58,616 nucleotides of DNA from JBFXAN01 sp050184225. GTDB lineage: Bacteria; Chloroflexota; Dehalococcoidia; CAUJGQ01. A model generated the notes under the pieces. That model was given only the letters and a program-made list of their open reading frames with translations, was not told the origin of the DNA and did no database searches. Location: contig JBFXAN010000021.1 of the NCBI GenBank assembly GCA_050184225.1, positions 1-58,616 of the forward strand, written 5' to 3'. Positions 1-7,469 of this stretch are shown in pieces (position 1 is the stretch's first letter; the number at the start of each line of letters is the position of its first letter). The position numbers and the translations under genes were made by a program.

Positions 1-105
1 ACGGCGACGTTGCCTCAATGACCTGCCTGCAGCCACACGTGTGAGTTCGGACCCCCATTGCCGATTGCCGACTGCCCATTGCCGACTCCCCATTGCCCAC
101 TGCCC
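1..105. repeat. Low-complexity tract after enoyl-CoA hydratase gene
   Basis: About 60 bases (50-110) are built from near-repeats of the words 'attgccgact' and 'cccattgcc' with a loose 10-14 base period. No coding frame there resembles a protein, and the tract lies just beyond the stop of the minus-strand hydratase gene. The two open frames crossing it are translations of this repeat. Confidence 0.5.
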
Positions 106-891
106 TCATCGCCCTTTCCACACGGGCTCGCGGCGCTCCTTGAACGCCAGCTGACCCTCCTGCACATCTTCGGTTTCCAGCATCTCGTCGTACTTCTGGC
201 CTTCGAGGTCGGTCGCCTCGCGCCATGGTACTTCAAGGGAGCGATAGGCGACCTCTTTCTGCGCGCGCACGGCGAGCGGGCCGTTCTTACAGATGCGCTC
301 CGCCCAGTCGAGGGCGGTCGCGAGCAGATCCGCCTGCGGCACGACAGCGTTGACCAGGCCGATCCGCTCCGCCTCCTGCGCGCTGATGTGGTCGCCGATC
401 AGCAGGATCTCCAGCGCCTTGGCGAAGGGGACGTAGTGCGTCAGCCGCACCACCTGGCCGCCGCCGAGCAGGTTCCGCTTTACGCTCATGCTGCCCAGCC
501 GCGCCGTATCGGCGGCGATCCGCAGATCGCAGGCCAGCGCCAGCGCGAAGCCGCCCGCCAGCGCATAGCCGTTGATCGCGCCGATGATCGGCTTCCACAT
601 ATCTGACGGCACGAAGTTCTGCCGGTGCGGCTCGACCGGCTCGCCCCGCGCCTTGCGCTCGCGCAGATACTCCGCCGAACCAGGCGCCCCGGCGAAGAGA
701 TCGCGTCCGGAGCAGAACGCCCGGTCGCCCGCGCCGGTGACCACCGCCACCCAGAGATCGTCATCCTCACGGAACCGCTGCCAGGTGTCGTGCAACCCCG
801 ACATCATCTCCTGGTCGAGCGAATTCATCTTCTCCGGACGGTTCAGGGTAATCAGCAGCACCTTGCCGCGCTGCTCAATCTCGATCGGCAT
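106..891 (-). CDS. Enoyl-CoA hydratase/isomerase family protein
   Basis: A 261-residue crotonase-fold protein, close to the family length of about 260. The N-terminus (IEQRGKVLLITLNRPEKMNS) is the usual crotonase opening. The oxyanion-hole region is visible in DRAFCSGRDL and in the central NGYALAGGFALALACDLRIA block, and LVNAVVPQADLL follows as expected. Such enzymes hydrate or isomerise enoyl-CoA thioesters in the cytoplasm, usually in fatty-acid or aromatic catabolism. The exact substrate cannot be told. The ATG at 891 is preferred to one 33 bases upstream because the family consensus begins there and a GAGGGG stretch lies before it. Confidence 0.9.
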   Translation of the reverse strand: MPIEIEQRGKVLLITLNRPEKMNSLDQEMMSGLHDTWQRFREDDDLWVAVVTGAGDRAFCSGRDLFAGAPGSAEYLRERKARGEPVEPHRQNFVPSDMWKPIIGAINGYALAGGFALALACDLRIAADTARLGSMSVKRNLLGGGQVVRLTHYVPFAKALEILLIGDHISAQEAERIGLVNAVVPQADLLATALDWAERICKNGPLAVRAQKEVAYRSLEVPWREATDLEGQKYDEMLETEDVQEGQLAFKERREPVWKGR

Positions 892-1071
892 CGTCACGCC
901 CCTCATCCAAGGACCGCACGACAACCAACCGCCGGACGGCCCGCACTACCCAACCATAGTGCGACGGGACGTCCGCTCGCGCCAGCGATCGATTCCACGC
1001 CGTGAAGTACGAGCCGCCGTTCGACCGTGACTGCCGACCGTCCGTTGCGCGGGACTGTCGCCGTCGGTCCC

Positions 1072-1514
1072 CTATGCCATTGTGATCGCTTCCATTGACC
1101 AGGCCTGGCCGGTGCGGGGGTTGAGGCGCTTCAGGCCGGGCACGTCGGCAAAGTCCCGGTCATTGCTCGTTACCAACGTCAGGTCATAGGTGAGTGCGGT
1201 AGCAGCGGTGAGCAGGTCATAGGCGCACGATGCCGGATCGGCGCCTTCGTCGCCAGCAGCTGCGCGCGGAGGCGGGCGGTACGGTCGACGACTCGGCGGT
1301 TGACGCCAAGCACGCCGACGCCGGTCAGCAACGCCCGCAGTCGGCGGGCCGCCTGACGCGGCTCTCGACCGCCGTAGACTCCGGTCCAGAGCTCAATCAG
1401 GGTCGGGGTGCTGAGGGCGGCGCCGTCGGTCAGGATCTGCGTGAACCGCGCCTGCACAGCCTGTTGACCGGCGAAGTAGTCGATCACGGCGTCGGCGTCC
1501 AGGAGATAGGTCAT
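1072..1514 (-). pseudogene. VapC-like PIN toxin, frameshifted
   Basis: The N-terminal two thirds is a PIN-domain ribonuclease toxin: MTYLLDADAVIDYFAG carries the first acidic residues and PTLIELWTGVYGG the conserved Glu. The open frame then ends in non-homologous sequence. Another frame of the same strand continues a perfect PIN C-terminus (AYDLLTAATALTYDLTLVTS, then NDRDFADVPGLKRL) to a stop at 1072. The break lies between about 1220 and 1235 and needs one base gained or lost. The start codon overlaps the antitoxin stop as ATGA, the normal order for such operons. It is either an inactivated toxin or a sequencing error. Confidence 0.8.
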
Positions 1515-1807
1515 AGCTGGAGCGGCGGCTTGTCATCGATCTGCAACTCCCGCCGCTGCCGCTTGAACTCTTCGGGATCGATGTGGTCTCGCCAGCTGCC
1601 GAAGGTGGCGAGAGCCGCGGCGAGGGCCTCCGGGCTAGGGCGCCAATCTTTGCGTGACCGGCGACGCTTGGCCGGCGGCGTGAGCACCGCGAGCTCCTCG
1701 CCGTCGCGCATGATGCGCCGTGGCTTCCCGGTGGTACGCACTTCATCGACGAGGCGGGCGAGCTCCGGCACCTGACGGATGTCGATGGGAGCGAGTTCAC
1801 GTGCCAT
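1511..1807 (-). CDS. Antitoxin of Phd/YefM-like type
   Basis: A 98-residue protein whose first half (IDIRQVPELARLVDEVRTTG, then RRIMRDGEELAVLTP) matches the beta-alpha-alpha-beta DNA-binding domain of prevent-host-death antitoxins. The C-terminal half is charged and would wrap the toxin. It is followed with a 4-base overlap by the PIN toxin gene at 1514. Its own frame is intact, so it would be an antitoxin whose partner is frameshifted. Family assignment rests on the pattern 'RxxRxxGxPxxIxxxGxxxAVL'. Confidence 0.75.
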   Translation of the reverse strand: MARELAPIDIRQVPELARLVDEVRTTGKPRRIMRDGEELAVLTPPAKRRRSRKDWRPSPEALAAALATFGSWRDHIDPEEFKRQRRELQIDDKPPLQL

Positions 1808-2291
1808 AACCGTGTGCCTTTCTCAGTCATAGTAACACCACGGGAGCGCCACCCTCGTTCACGGAGGCCGTCCTGATCGATGGTGGACTGTCGGCCAAGG
1901 GCCATACCGGCACATCCGCCCCCGCCTGGTGCTAGGCACAAGGAATCTAAGGATGGATCGGCGCTCGTGCCTACCGGCCCGGAACTCCCGGCGCCTCGAC
2001 CAGCGTCAGCGAACGCCCACGTGAGACACATACGAGCCGCGCGGCCGATCGTCCGACCGCGTACGAACGCGCGCCATAGAGCATAAACTCGAAGAAGGGA
2101 ACCGGCCGCACGCGCGGCGGCGCATCGCGAAACCGGCGACGGTGCCAGTGTGCGGCCCCTTGATGTATCGAAGCCATATCGCGATCGTATCCACACACCA
2201 CTGTCATGACAAGTACTTTACTATACAGAGTTCTGACGAGCGCCCCTGCCCGCAACAGACGACGCAGAACGCGGACCCAGCCTATGCGACC
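1808..2291. other. Intergenic region between two divergent TA modules
   Basis: No convincing gene. Near its right end a perfect 10-base palindrome TGTCATGACA (2202-2211) is followed by TATACA (2222-2227). This would suit an autoregulated promoter for the helix-turn-helix gene that follows, but no good -35 box is seen. The rest shows no recognisable motif. Confidence 0.35.
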
Positions 2292-2723
2292 GTGCCGGAA
2301 GCCGCCACGATTCTTGGCGTCAGTCCGTCCACGATCTGGCGCTGGATCGCCAGCGGCGAGTTGCCCGCCTATCGCGTCGGTCATCGCTTCATGCGCGTGC
2401 GTCGGTCGGAGTTGAGCGCGATCATCCGGCCCGCCCACCCTCTCGAACGTGCGTCCTCGGAGAACAAACCGGGTGCACCTGAACACCCACAGCCGGAGCC
2501 GGACGACCTCTGGGCCGGCTCCGATCCAAAGGTTGTGCGACAGGCGTTACGTGAGTTCGCCGGTACGATCACGGAAGAGGAGGGTGCAGCACGCATCAAG
2601 GCACTGTATGAGGCACGCGAGGCCGGTACCCGCCCGTCGACCCGGCCGCAATCGCGTACCTGCGTGATGCCGATTGGGTCATCCAGGTGCAGATCGGCCG
2701 GCAGCATACCGTCTCGACGCTGA
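2292..2723 (+). pseudogene. Excisionase-type helix-turn-helix antitoxin, 3' end frameshifted
   Basis: Residues from the GTG at 2292 (VPEAATILGVSPSTIWRWIA, then SGELPAYRVGHRFMRVRRSEL) form a clear excisionase/MerR-like helix-turn-helix. A linker and the helix GAARIKALYEAREAGTRP follow, typical of antitoxins that precede PIN toxins. After GTRP the frame runs into low-complexity Arg/Ser sequence, while another frame continues with PIN-like sequence (next entry). An ATG at 2142 is in frame, but the extra 50 residues do not resemble the family. I infer a DNA-binding antitoxin whose junction with its toxin has been damaged. Confidence 0.65.
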
Positions 2724-2794
2724 ACTGGCTTGCCGGACATTCGAGCGCATTCCCGGCCTCCGTCTCCATCCCATCATCGACCGCTGAACCCTGA
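2633..2794 (+). pseudogene. Remnant of PIN-domain toxin N-terminus
   Basis: In the frame shifted relative to the antitoxin, bases 2633-2794 read PVDPAAIAYLRDADWVIQVQ and then IGRQHTVSTLNWLAG before a stop. The pattern YLxDxDWVIxxxxGRxxTVxxLNxLA is the start of the PIN toxins that pair with excisionase-type antitoxins. Only the first 35-40 residues survive and the remaining acidic residues are absent, so it cannot be a working nuclease. No start codon is kept. Confidence 0.6.
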
Positions 2795-2854
2795 TTCCTG
2801 ATAAAAACAACCTCACAGTGAGGCATCCTCTGCGCTCGCTCAGCAGAGCGTGGA

Positions 2855-3178
2855 CTATGGCGCCGCCGCGGCCCGCGGCGAACCGTGGGTGATCTCCGTC
2901 GGCCGCTCCATGACACTAAAGGTCCGCGCCGTGACGTCGGTGAACGCCGGATTTGACTTCACGCCGTCGAACAACTCCGAGCTGAGATAGGCATCAAGCG
3001 CGGCGCGGTCGCGGAACTTGTAGACGCCGCCGTAGGTGTTGCTCGACGGGTCGGTCAGCCACGTCTTCTCGATGCATCCAGGAATCTCGGCAAAGGCGGA
3101 CGCCAGGTCCGTGGCTCCCGCCTCCAACTCCTCGCTGGACATGCCCACGATACCGAACTCGACGATCAGAACCTGCAT
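2855..3178 (-). CDS. YdhR-like putative mono-oxygenase (dimeric alpha/beta barrel)
   Basis: A 107-residue protein (MQVLIVEFGIVGMSSEELEA, later SSNTYGGVYKFRDRAALDAY) matching the YdhR/antibiotic-biosynthesis-monooxygenase ferredoxin-like fold. 'Cannot avoid' features are the central YGGVYxFxDxxAL block and the FxDVxxRxFxVME end. The ATG at 3178 has a strong AGGAG eight bases upstream; a frame open to 3316 adds unrelated sequence. It lies downstream of the acyl-CoA-dehydrogenase-like gene on the same strand and may be the last gene of that cluster. Its substrate is unknown. Confidence 0.75.
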   Translation of the reverse strand: MQVLIVEFGIVGMSSEELEAGATDLASAFAEIPGCIEKTWLTDPSSNTYGGVYKFRDRAALDAYLSSELFDGVKSNPAFTDVTARTFSVMERPTEITHGSPRAAAAP

Positions 3179-3278
3179 GTCCGTCTCCTTTGTCGTGACA
3201 CTGTCAGCCTCGACAGCGCCCTGAGCGTTGCATGAGCACCCCATGAGGAATGCAGCTTGTTTTGCACTTTCGCCGCTT

Positions 3279-4466
3279 TCACAGATTGAAGGGGAACCAG
3301 TCCGTAGGAAGGCCAAACAGTACCTTGCCGGTTGATTCGTAGCGGGCCGTCTGCATGGCGGTGTGCTGCGTGATCGTGTTGGCGTCGCGGAAGAGCTTCT
3401 CGAAACCGCCCTCGTCGCGGATCGCCGACGTGCCCGCCGCCTGGTGGACGAGGCTGATCGCCGTCATCGTCGCCGTGGCGCAGTTTGAGGCCGCGAGCTG
3501 CATCGCGACCTTGTGGGCGGTGCTCAGTCCCGCTCCGGATGCGATCGCGTCGAACGCATCGGTGGCGGTCGCGGCGAGGTAGGCCGACGCCGCGTCGCCC
3601 GTCGCCCGCGCCTGGGCGGCCTGCGCCTGGACGACGCCACGATCCCGGAGGGTCACCTCGGAGAAGTTGGGCACCTTCGTCTCAGCGAGATTCACCAGCT
3701 TGTTCACGGCCGACCGGGCGATCCCGACCGGCACGGCGGCGTGTGCCTGCACGCCGAGCCAGGGGGCCATGCCGTAGATCGGGCTGGCGAGCGCGGTCGG
3801 ACGCTCCGTCGGGACGGCGAAGACACGCGCCGCACGATGCGCCGGCACGAAGACATCCTCGACGACGACATCGTTGCTGCCCGTCGCCCGCATGCCCAGC
3901 GTGCGCCAGGTGTCGCGGACCACGCCCTCGTCCATGGCAATGAACGTGGCGACGAAGTCCGGCGCGCCGATCGCCGGGTCAACCTTCGGTTGCCCATCGA
4001 CCATCACGACGGCGGCAACAAGTAGCCAGCGGGCGTAATGGCAGCCGCTGGCGAAGCGCACGTTGGCGGTGATGCGGAAGCCACCGGGCACCTCGACCGC
4101 GGCTCCTGGTGGCCAGAAGACCCCGGCGAAGACGGCGTCGGGATTGGCGTAGATTTCGTCCAGGCCGTCGCGCAACCACGAGGCCACATGCGAGACGGCC
4201 GCGTGTTGATTGAGGTTCCAACCGGCCGCGCCGTCGATCCCGGAGAGGGTTTCGAAGACACGATACGCCGCTGCCGGATGTGTCTCGTAGCCGGCGTACG
4301 CCGCCGGCACCCAGAGACGAAGCAGCCCGGCATCGCGCAGCGCCTCGTACACTGGTGGCGCGAGCTGCCGGTCTGCCTCGCCACGGGCAGCGTGCTCTTC
4401 GACGATTGGCCTGATCCGTTCGACCTGGGCCAGGAGATCCCGCGGTTGGGTATGCGTCGCGGTCAT
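3279..4466 (-). CDS. Acyl-CoA dehydrogenase family flavoprotein (possibly HsaA/DszC-type monooxygenase)
   Basis: A 395-residue protein with acyl-CoA dehydrogenase architecture: helical N-domain (EALRDAGLLRLWVPAAYAGY), beta middle domain (RITANVRFASGCHYARWLLV; DTWRTLGMRATGSNDVVVED) and helical C-domain. GMRATGSNDVVV with FVPAHRA is typical of the type 2 ACAD group, which includes flavin-dependent hydroxylases. No catalytic Glu of true dehydrogenases is obvious, so an oxygenase or desulfurase-like role is as likely as beta-oxidation. The ATG at 4466 has GGAGG upstream. It follows the SnoaL-like and cupin genes, suggesting a small degradative or tailoring operon. Confidence 0.85.
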   Translation of the reverse strand: MTATHTQPRDLLAQVERIRPIVEEHAARGEADRQLAPPVYEALRDAGLLRLWVPAAYAGYETHPAAAYRVFETLSGIDGAAGWNLNQHAAVSHVASWLRDGLDEIYANPDAVFAGVFWPPGAAVEVPGGFRITANVRFASGCHYARWLLVAAVVMVDGQPKVDPAIGAPDFVATFIAMDEGVVRDTWRTLGMRATGSNDVVVEDVFVPAHRAARVFAVPTERPTALASPIYGMAPWLGVQAHAAVPVGIARSAVNKLVNLAETKVPNFSEVTLRDRGVVQAQAAQARATGDAASAYLAATATDAFDAIASGAGLSTAHKVAMQLAASNCATATMTAISLVHQAAGTSAIRDEGGFEKLFRDANTITQHTAMQTARYESTGKVLFGLPTDWFPFNL

Positions 4467-4519
4467 CGTTCTGCCTCCTCTCGGCAGTGAACGCCTGCAT
4501 GCTGGACGAACGACCCGCC

Positions 4520-4933
4520 TCAGCCGCCAAGCTGGCGGACGAGACCGAGCGCATCCGCCTCCACCCACTCCTCGACGATCTGCCCCTTCTCGTTGAAGCG
4601 GCTGAGGACCATTGCCGTCCAGGTCAGATCCTGGCCCTTGCCCTGGACGCCAAGGATCTCGCCCACGGCGCGGCCACGCCCGGCGAGGCGCGTCAGCACC
4701 CTGTCGCCCTCGGCAATCTGATCGACGACGGACTCACACATGCCCTCGATCACCTGGCGAAAGCCACCGGCGACCATCTTGAACGCCTCCGGCCCTTCGA
4801 GTTCGCCGAAGGTCTCGCCGCCGTGATAGCGGTAGTCCGGTGCGTAAACGCCATCCAGGAGGTCGAAGCGTCCCTGACTCAGCGCCTCCTCGCGCACCCT
4901 GCGGATCGTGGCCTTGTTCGCGTTGGCATCCAC
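4520..4933 (-). CDS. SnoaL-like ester cyclase family protein
   Basis: A 137-residue single-domain protein of the SnoaL/NTF2 fold. NKATIRRVREEALSQGRFDL followed by VYAPDYRYHGG is the typical 'new gene, lifespan and placement' of the ester-cyclase subgroup, and GDRVLTRLAGRG with FNEKGQIVEEWVEADALGLV ends the fold. Such proteins act as cyclases, hydratases or binding proteins in polyketide and xenobiotic pathways. It lies 10 bases after the cupin gene and 53 bases before the flavoprotein gene, so co-transcription is likely. Confidence 0.8.
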   Translation of the reverse strand: MDANANKATIRRVREEALSQGRFDLLDGVYAPDYRYHGGETFGELEGPEAFKMVAGGFRQVIEGMCESVVDQIAEGDRVLTRLAGRGRAVGEILGVQGKGQDLTWTAMVLSRFNEKGQIVEEWVEADALGLVRQLGG

Positions 4934-4943
4934 TGACTATCTC

Positions 4944-5306
4944 CTATGCACCGCTCGTGAGCTTGGTCAGCAGGTCGCGAATCTCCGTCCGTGGCGACAC
5001 CTCCACGAACTCGGTATCCACTTCCACCCATGCGGTGTGGCCCGGCTCGGCGTAGATCACATCGCCTGCCTCACCGACGTCGACGCGGCCGTCGTTGTGG
5101 CCGATGTGCAGCGCCCCAGAGATGACGTACAGCCAGTGCGGTACCTCGCAGGCATTCGGATTGACCACTCGTAGCTGCGGCGTGAAGTCCGTGCCGGCCG
5201 GAAGTGATGTATGCAGTACGGCCATCTCGCCCGCGTCGGCGATCCGCACGCAGAGCGGACCGGCGCTCATCGCTACGTCCATGTCCTCAAGGGCAATCCT
5301 GCTCAT
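4944..5306 (-). CDS. Small cupin-domain protein
   Basis: A 120-residue cupin: CEVPHWLYVISGALHIGHND with GDVIYAEPGHTAWVEVDTEF shows both cupin motifs, with the usual HW, G and GH positions though the first His pair is reduced. The start at 5306 is chosen because GGAGGAAGC stands just before it; an upstream ATG at 5348 adds a non-family stretch. It is the first gene of the minus-strand cupin/SnoaL/flavoprotein set, and could be a metal-binding enzyme or a small-molecule sensor for that pathway. Confidence 0.75.
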   Translation of the reverse strand: MSRIALEDMDVAMSAGPLCVRIADAGEMAVLHTSLPAGTDFTPQLRVVNPNACEVPHWLYVISGALHIGHNDGRVDVGEAGDVIYAEPGHTAWVEVDTEFVEVSPRTEIRDLLTKLTSGA

Positions 5307-5556
5307 AACGCTTCCTCCGGAACGCCGGGCGGCTGCCTGCGTTGCCATGGTGTCCTTCCTGGTTCATCCACGCTCGGTTGTCCGTGCCGGGGAGCCGCGG
5401 GTACGGCGGACGATGCCGTCCGCAGCCGGCAGCACCCCGACACTCGCGTATGCTGTCACGCCGTATCCGCCCGCACATGGGTAGAACTACGGATATCGCG
5501 AGCACGCGGTGCCCAGGTGGGCCAGGATGCTCGGTGTCGGGCGTTGGTCGAGTGCG

Positions 5557-6561
5557 TCAGTCGGTCGCAAAAACGAGACCATGGCGGAGCGCATAGGCAG
5601 CGGCTTCCGCCCGGCGACGGGCACCGATCTTGGCATAGATGGCGGCGACGTGATGCTCCGCCGTGCGCACGCTGACGACCAGGGCAGTGGCGATCTCACG
5701 ATTGCTGCAGCCGACGGCGAGCAGGCGCAGCACCTCCACCTCGCGCCGGGTGAGCGACTCCATCGCCGTCGGTTCCAGGTCGAAGGCGCGCAGCCAAGCT
5801 GGCTGCAGCAGCCGGGTCAGCGCCGTCACCACCGCGGTTGGGTTCCGGTAGCGGGCCGCCCGATCGGGCGTAAGGCACCGGTCGAGGACCTCCCGGACCG
5901 CGAGCGGCAGGTCCGCCACCGCGGCTGGCGCCCACGGTGACGGCGAGCGGCTCCGGGCAGTGTGGGGTTGCGGCGGCAGGGGCGGGCGGCCAGTCAACAG
6001 CTCGTACAGGATGGCGCCGATCGCCTGGACCGCTGCTTGCTCATCGTTGCTGTCCAGCCGTCGCGTCGGTGCGCTGTCCGGCGCGAGGACGAATTCGACG
6101 ACTTTGACCTGCCCGTCGCACAGTTTGAGCTCTGCGAGCGAGATGTCGGCGTCGGTGGCGTCATGCCGCTCGAGCATGGTCCGGGCACGCGCGACATCCA
6201 AGCCGATGTGCAACGCCTGGGACACCCGCAAGCGTCCGTGTCGTCGCACGAGGCCGTGCAGGTCGACACCATCGACGAACTCCGTCACGAGGAACGCCCG
6301 GCCGGCATGCACATCGAGATCGATGACGCAGGCAAAGCGTGGTGAGTTCAATCCCGCGAGCAACTCCGTCTCCCGACGTAGGCAGGCCGCGGCGGCATCG
6401 CCGGCACGGGTCGGATGGAGGAGTTTGACGGCAACCGGAGCACCGGTATGGCGATCGGTCGCGCGGTACACGGTCGCGCTCGAACCCCGGCCGAGTGCGG
6501 CACCGAGCTGATAGCGGTGGGCCACGAGCTGCTCCATCACGGCCGCCTCCGGTGCTGACAC
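5557..6561 (-). CDS. Degenerate Ser/Thr kinase domain fused to LuxR-type helix-turn-helix
   Basis: A 334-residue fusion. Residues 13-260 follow the Hanks kinase fold: Gly-loop GRGSSATVY, VAVK with Lys46, Glu64 in helix C, and a C-lobe with ILYELLTGRPPLPP and DRCLTPDRAARY. The catalytic loop is changed: HRD reads DAD (Asp139 kept), the loop Lys is Ser and the Mg-binding Asn is Glu. DFG reads EFV (156-158). Residues 267-325 (SLTRREVEVLRLLAVGCSNR, then EIATALVVSVRTAEHHVAAI) are a LuxR/NarL DNA-binding domain. I infer a pseudokinase ligand- or partner-sensing module that drives a transcription factor. Its target is unknown; the adjacent catabolic cluster is a natural candidate. Confidence 0.88.
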   Translation of the reverse strand: MSAPEAAVMEQLVAHRYQLGAALGRGSSATVYRATDRHTGAPVAVKLLHPTRAGDAAAACLRRETELLAGLNSPRFACVIDLDVHAGRAFLVTEFVDGVDLHGLVRRHGRLRVSQALHIGLDVARARTMLERHDATDADISLAELKLCDGQVKVVEFVLAPDSAPTRRLDSNDEQAAVQAIGAILYELLTGRPPLPPQPHTARSRSPSPWAPAAVADLPLAVREVLDRCLTPDRAARYRNPTAVVTALTRLLQPAWLRAFDLEPTAMESLTRREVEVLRLLAVGCSNREIATALVVSVRTAEHHVAAIYAKIGARRRAEAAAYALRHGLVFATD

Positions 6562-6785
6562 GGAGTATACCGGATCGGCGGATCAGCTCAGCATGGTAGC
6601 CGGCCAGACTGCCCTCACCGCCGCGTCCTGCTGAACCGTGCGATTCTGCCGACCCTCCAGGTGCCCATGCCGGACTGATACGATCAGCAGGAGAAGTGAC
6701 TGACCGCTACCGACTCAACCGAGGGTTGTGAGAACGCAGTTGGCGCGCCGGCCTATCCTGTCTGACGCACGGCGCGAATGCCTCG

Positions 6786-7199
6786 TTAGAGCGTAGTAAG
6801 AACTTTCAACTCGCGGGTGCTGCCCACGAAGATGCCTCGGAGCCGTGCCGGGTTCCGCACCTGAAGCGGCGTTGCCTCGAAGCTCGTTCGTGATAGCCCA
6901 TCGGCGGCGAAGCTATGTTCACCGAGGGGGCGAAACTCGAATCCGTCATCGTCGTGGCTGAGCGCCCGCACAGCGGGACCGACAGCGATCTGTCCCGGCG
7001 AGAGCATTCTTGACATGACAACTGCCACGTCGAGGCGCGGGTGAATCTGAGTTGGAACGCCTCTGGCCATCTCTCCGGCAGTGATTCCGACCGACGGTTG
7101 GGGGCCGCCATCGCCGGAGACGATCGTGGAGGCACACATCGAGAAGGTTGTTTGGATCCTGATTCCCTGCCATGCGCCACCCACGGCCACAATGACCAT
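6786..7199 (-). CDS. Hypothetical protein
   Basis: A possible 137-residue protein from the ATG at 7199 (MVIVAVGGAWQGIRIQTT). No family is recognised. Composition is mixed rather than Arg/Pro-rich, and the C-terminal part (DGFEFRPLGEHSFAADG, LQVRNPARLRGIFVGS) reads like folded protein, which favours coding over a shadow frame. No clear ribosome-binding site. The surrounding 6.6-7.4 kb is less GC-rich than its neighbours, which may indicate acquired or decaying DNA. Confidence 0.35.
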   Translation of the reverse strand: MVIVAVGGAWQGIRIQTTFSMCASTIVSGDGGPQPSVGITAGEMARGVPTQIHPRLDVAVVMSRMLSPGQIAVGPAVRALSHDDDGFEFRPLGEHSFAADGLSRTSFEATPLQVRNPARLRGIFVGSTRELKVLTTL

Positions 7200-7469
7200 G
7201 ACATTATTCCAATGCCGCACTAGCTTTGTACGTTCTGGACGAAACGGGGTGGTCCGATGCGGTGTCAGTATCAGCCGGCCTCTCCTATTCGATCTCGTGT
7301 CTGGTGTACAGGACGCCGCCAAGCTACTATGTCTGATGGACGGCGGCACGATCCGTCGCCCTTTTGCGTGCTGCCCTCCGTCGCTGGAGCAGGGGATTCA
7401 CCCGCTCGGCTGGGAGGGCATTATCTTGTGCCGGATCGCCCAGATCCCGGTGAGGGTTGAAAGAATCAC

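Noticed and set aside
2142..2291. Use of ATG at 2142 as start of the helix-turn-helix gene
   Set aside because: The added 50 residues have no family resemblance and cover the likely promoter palindrome.
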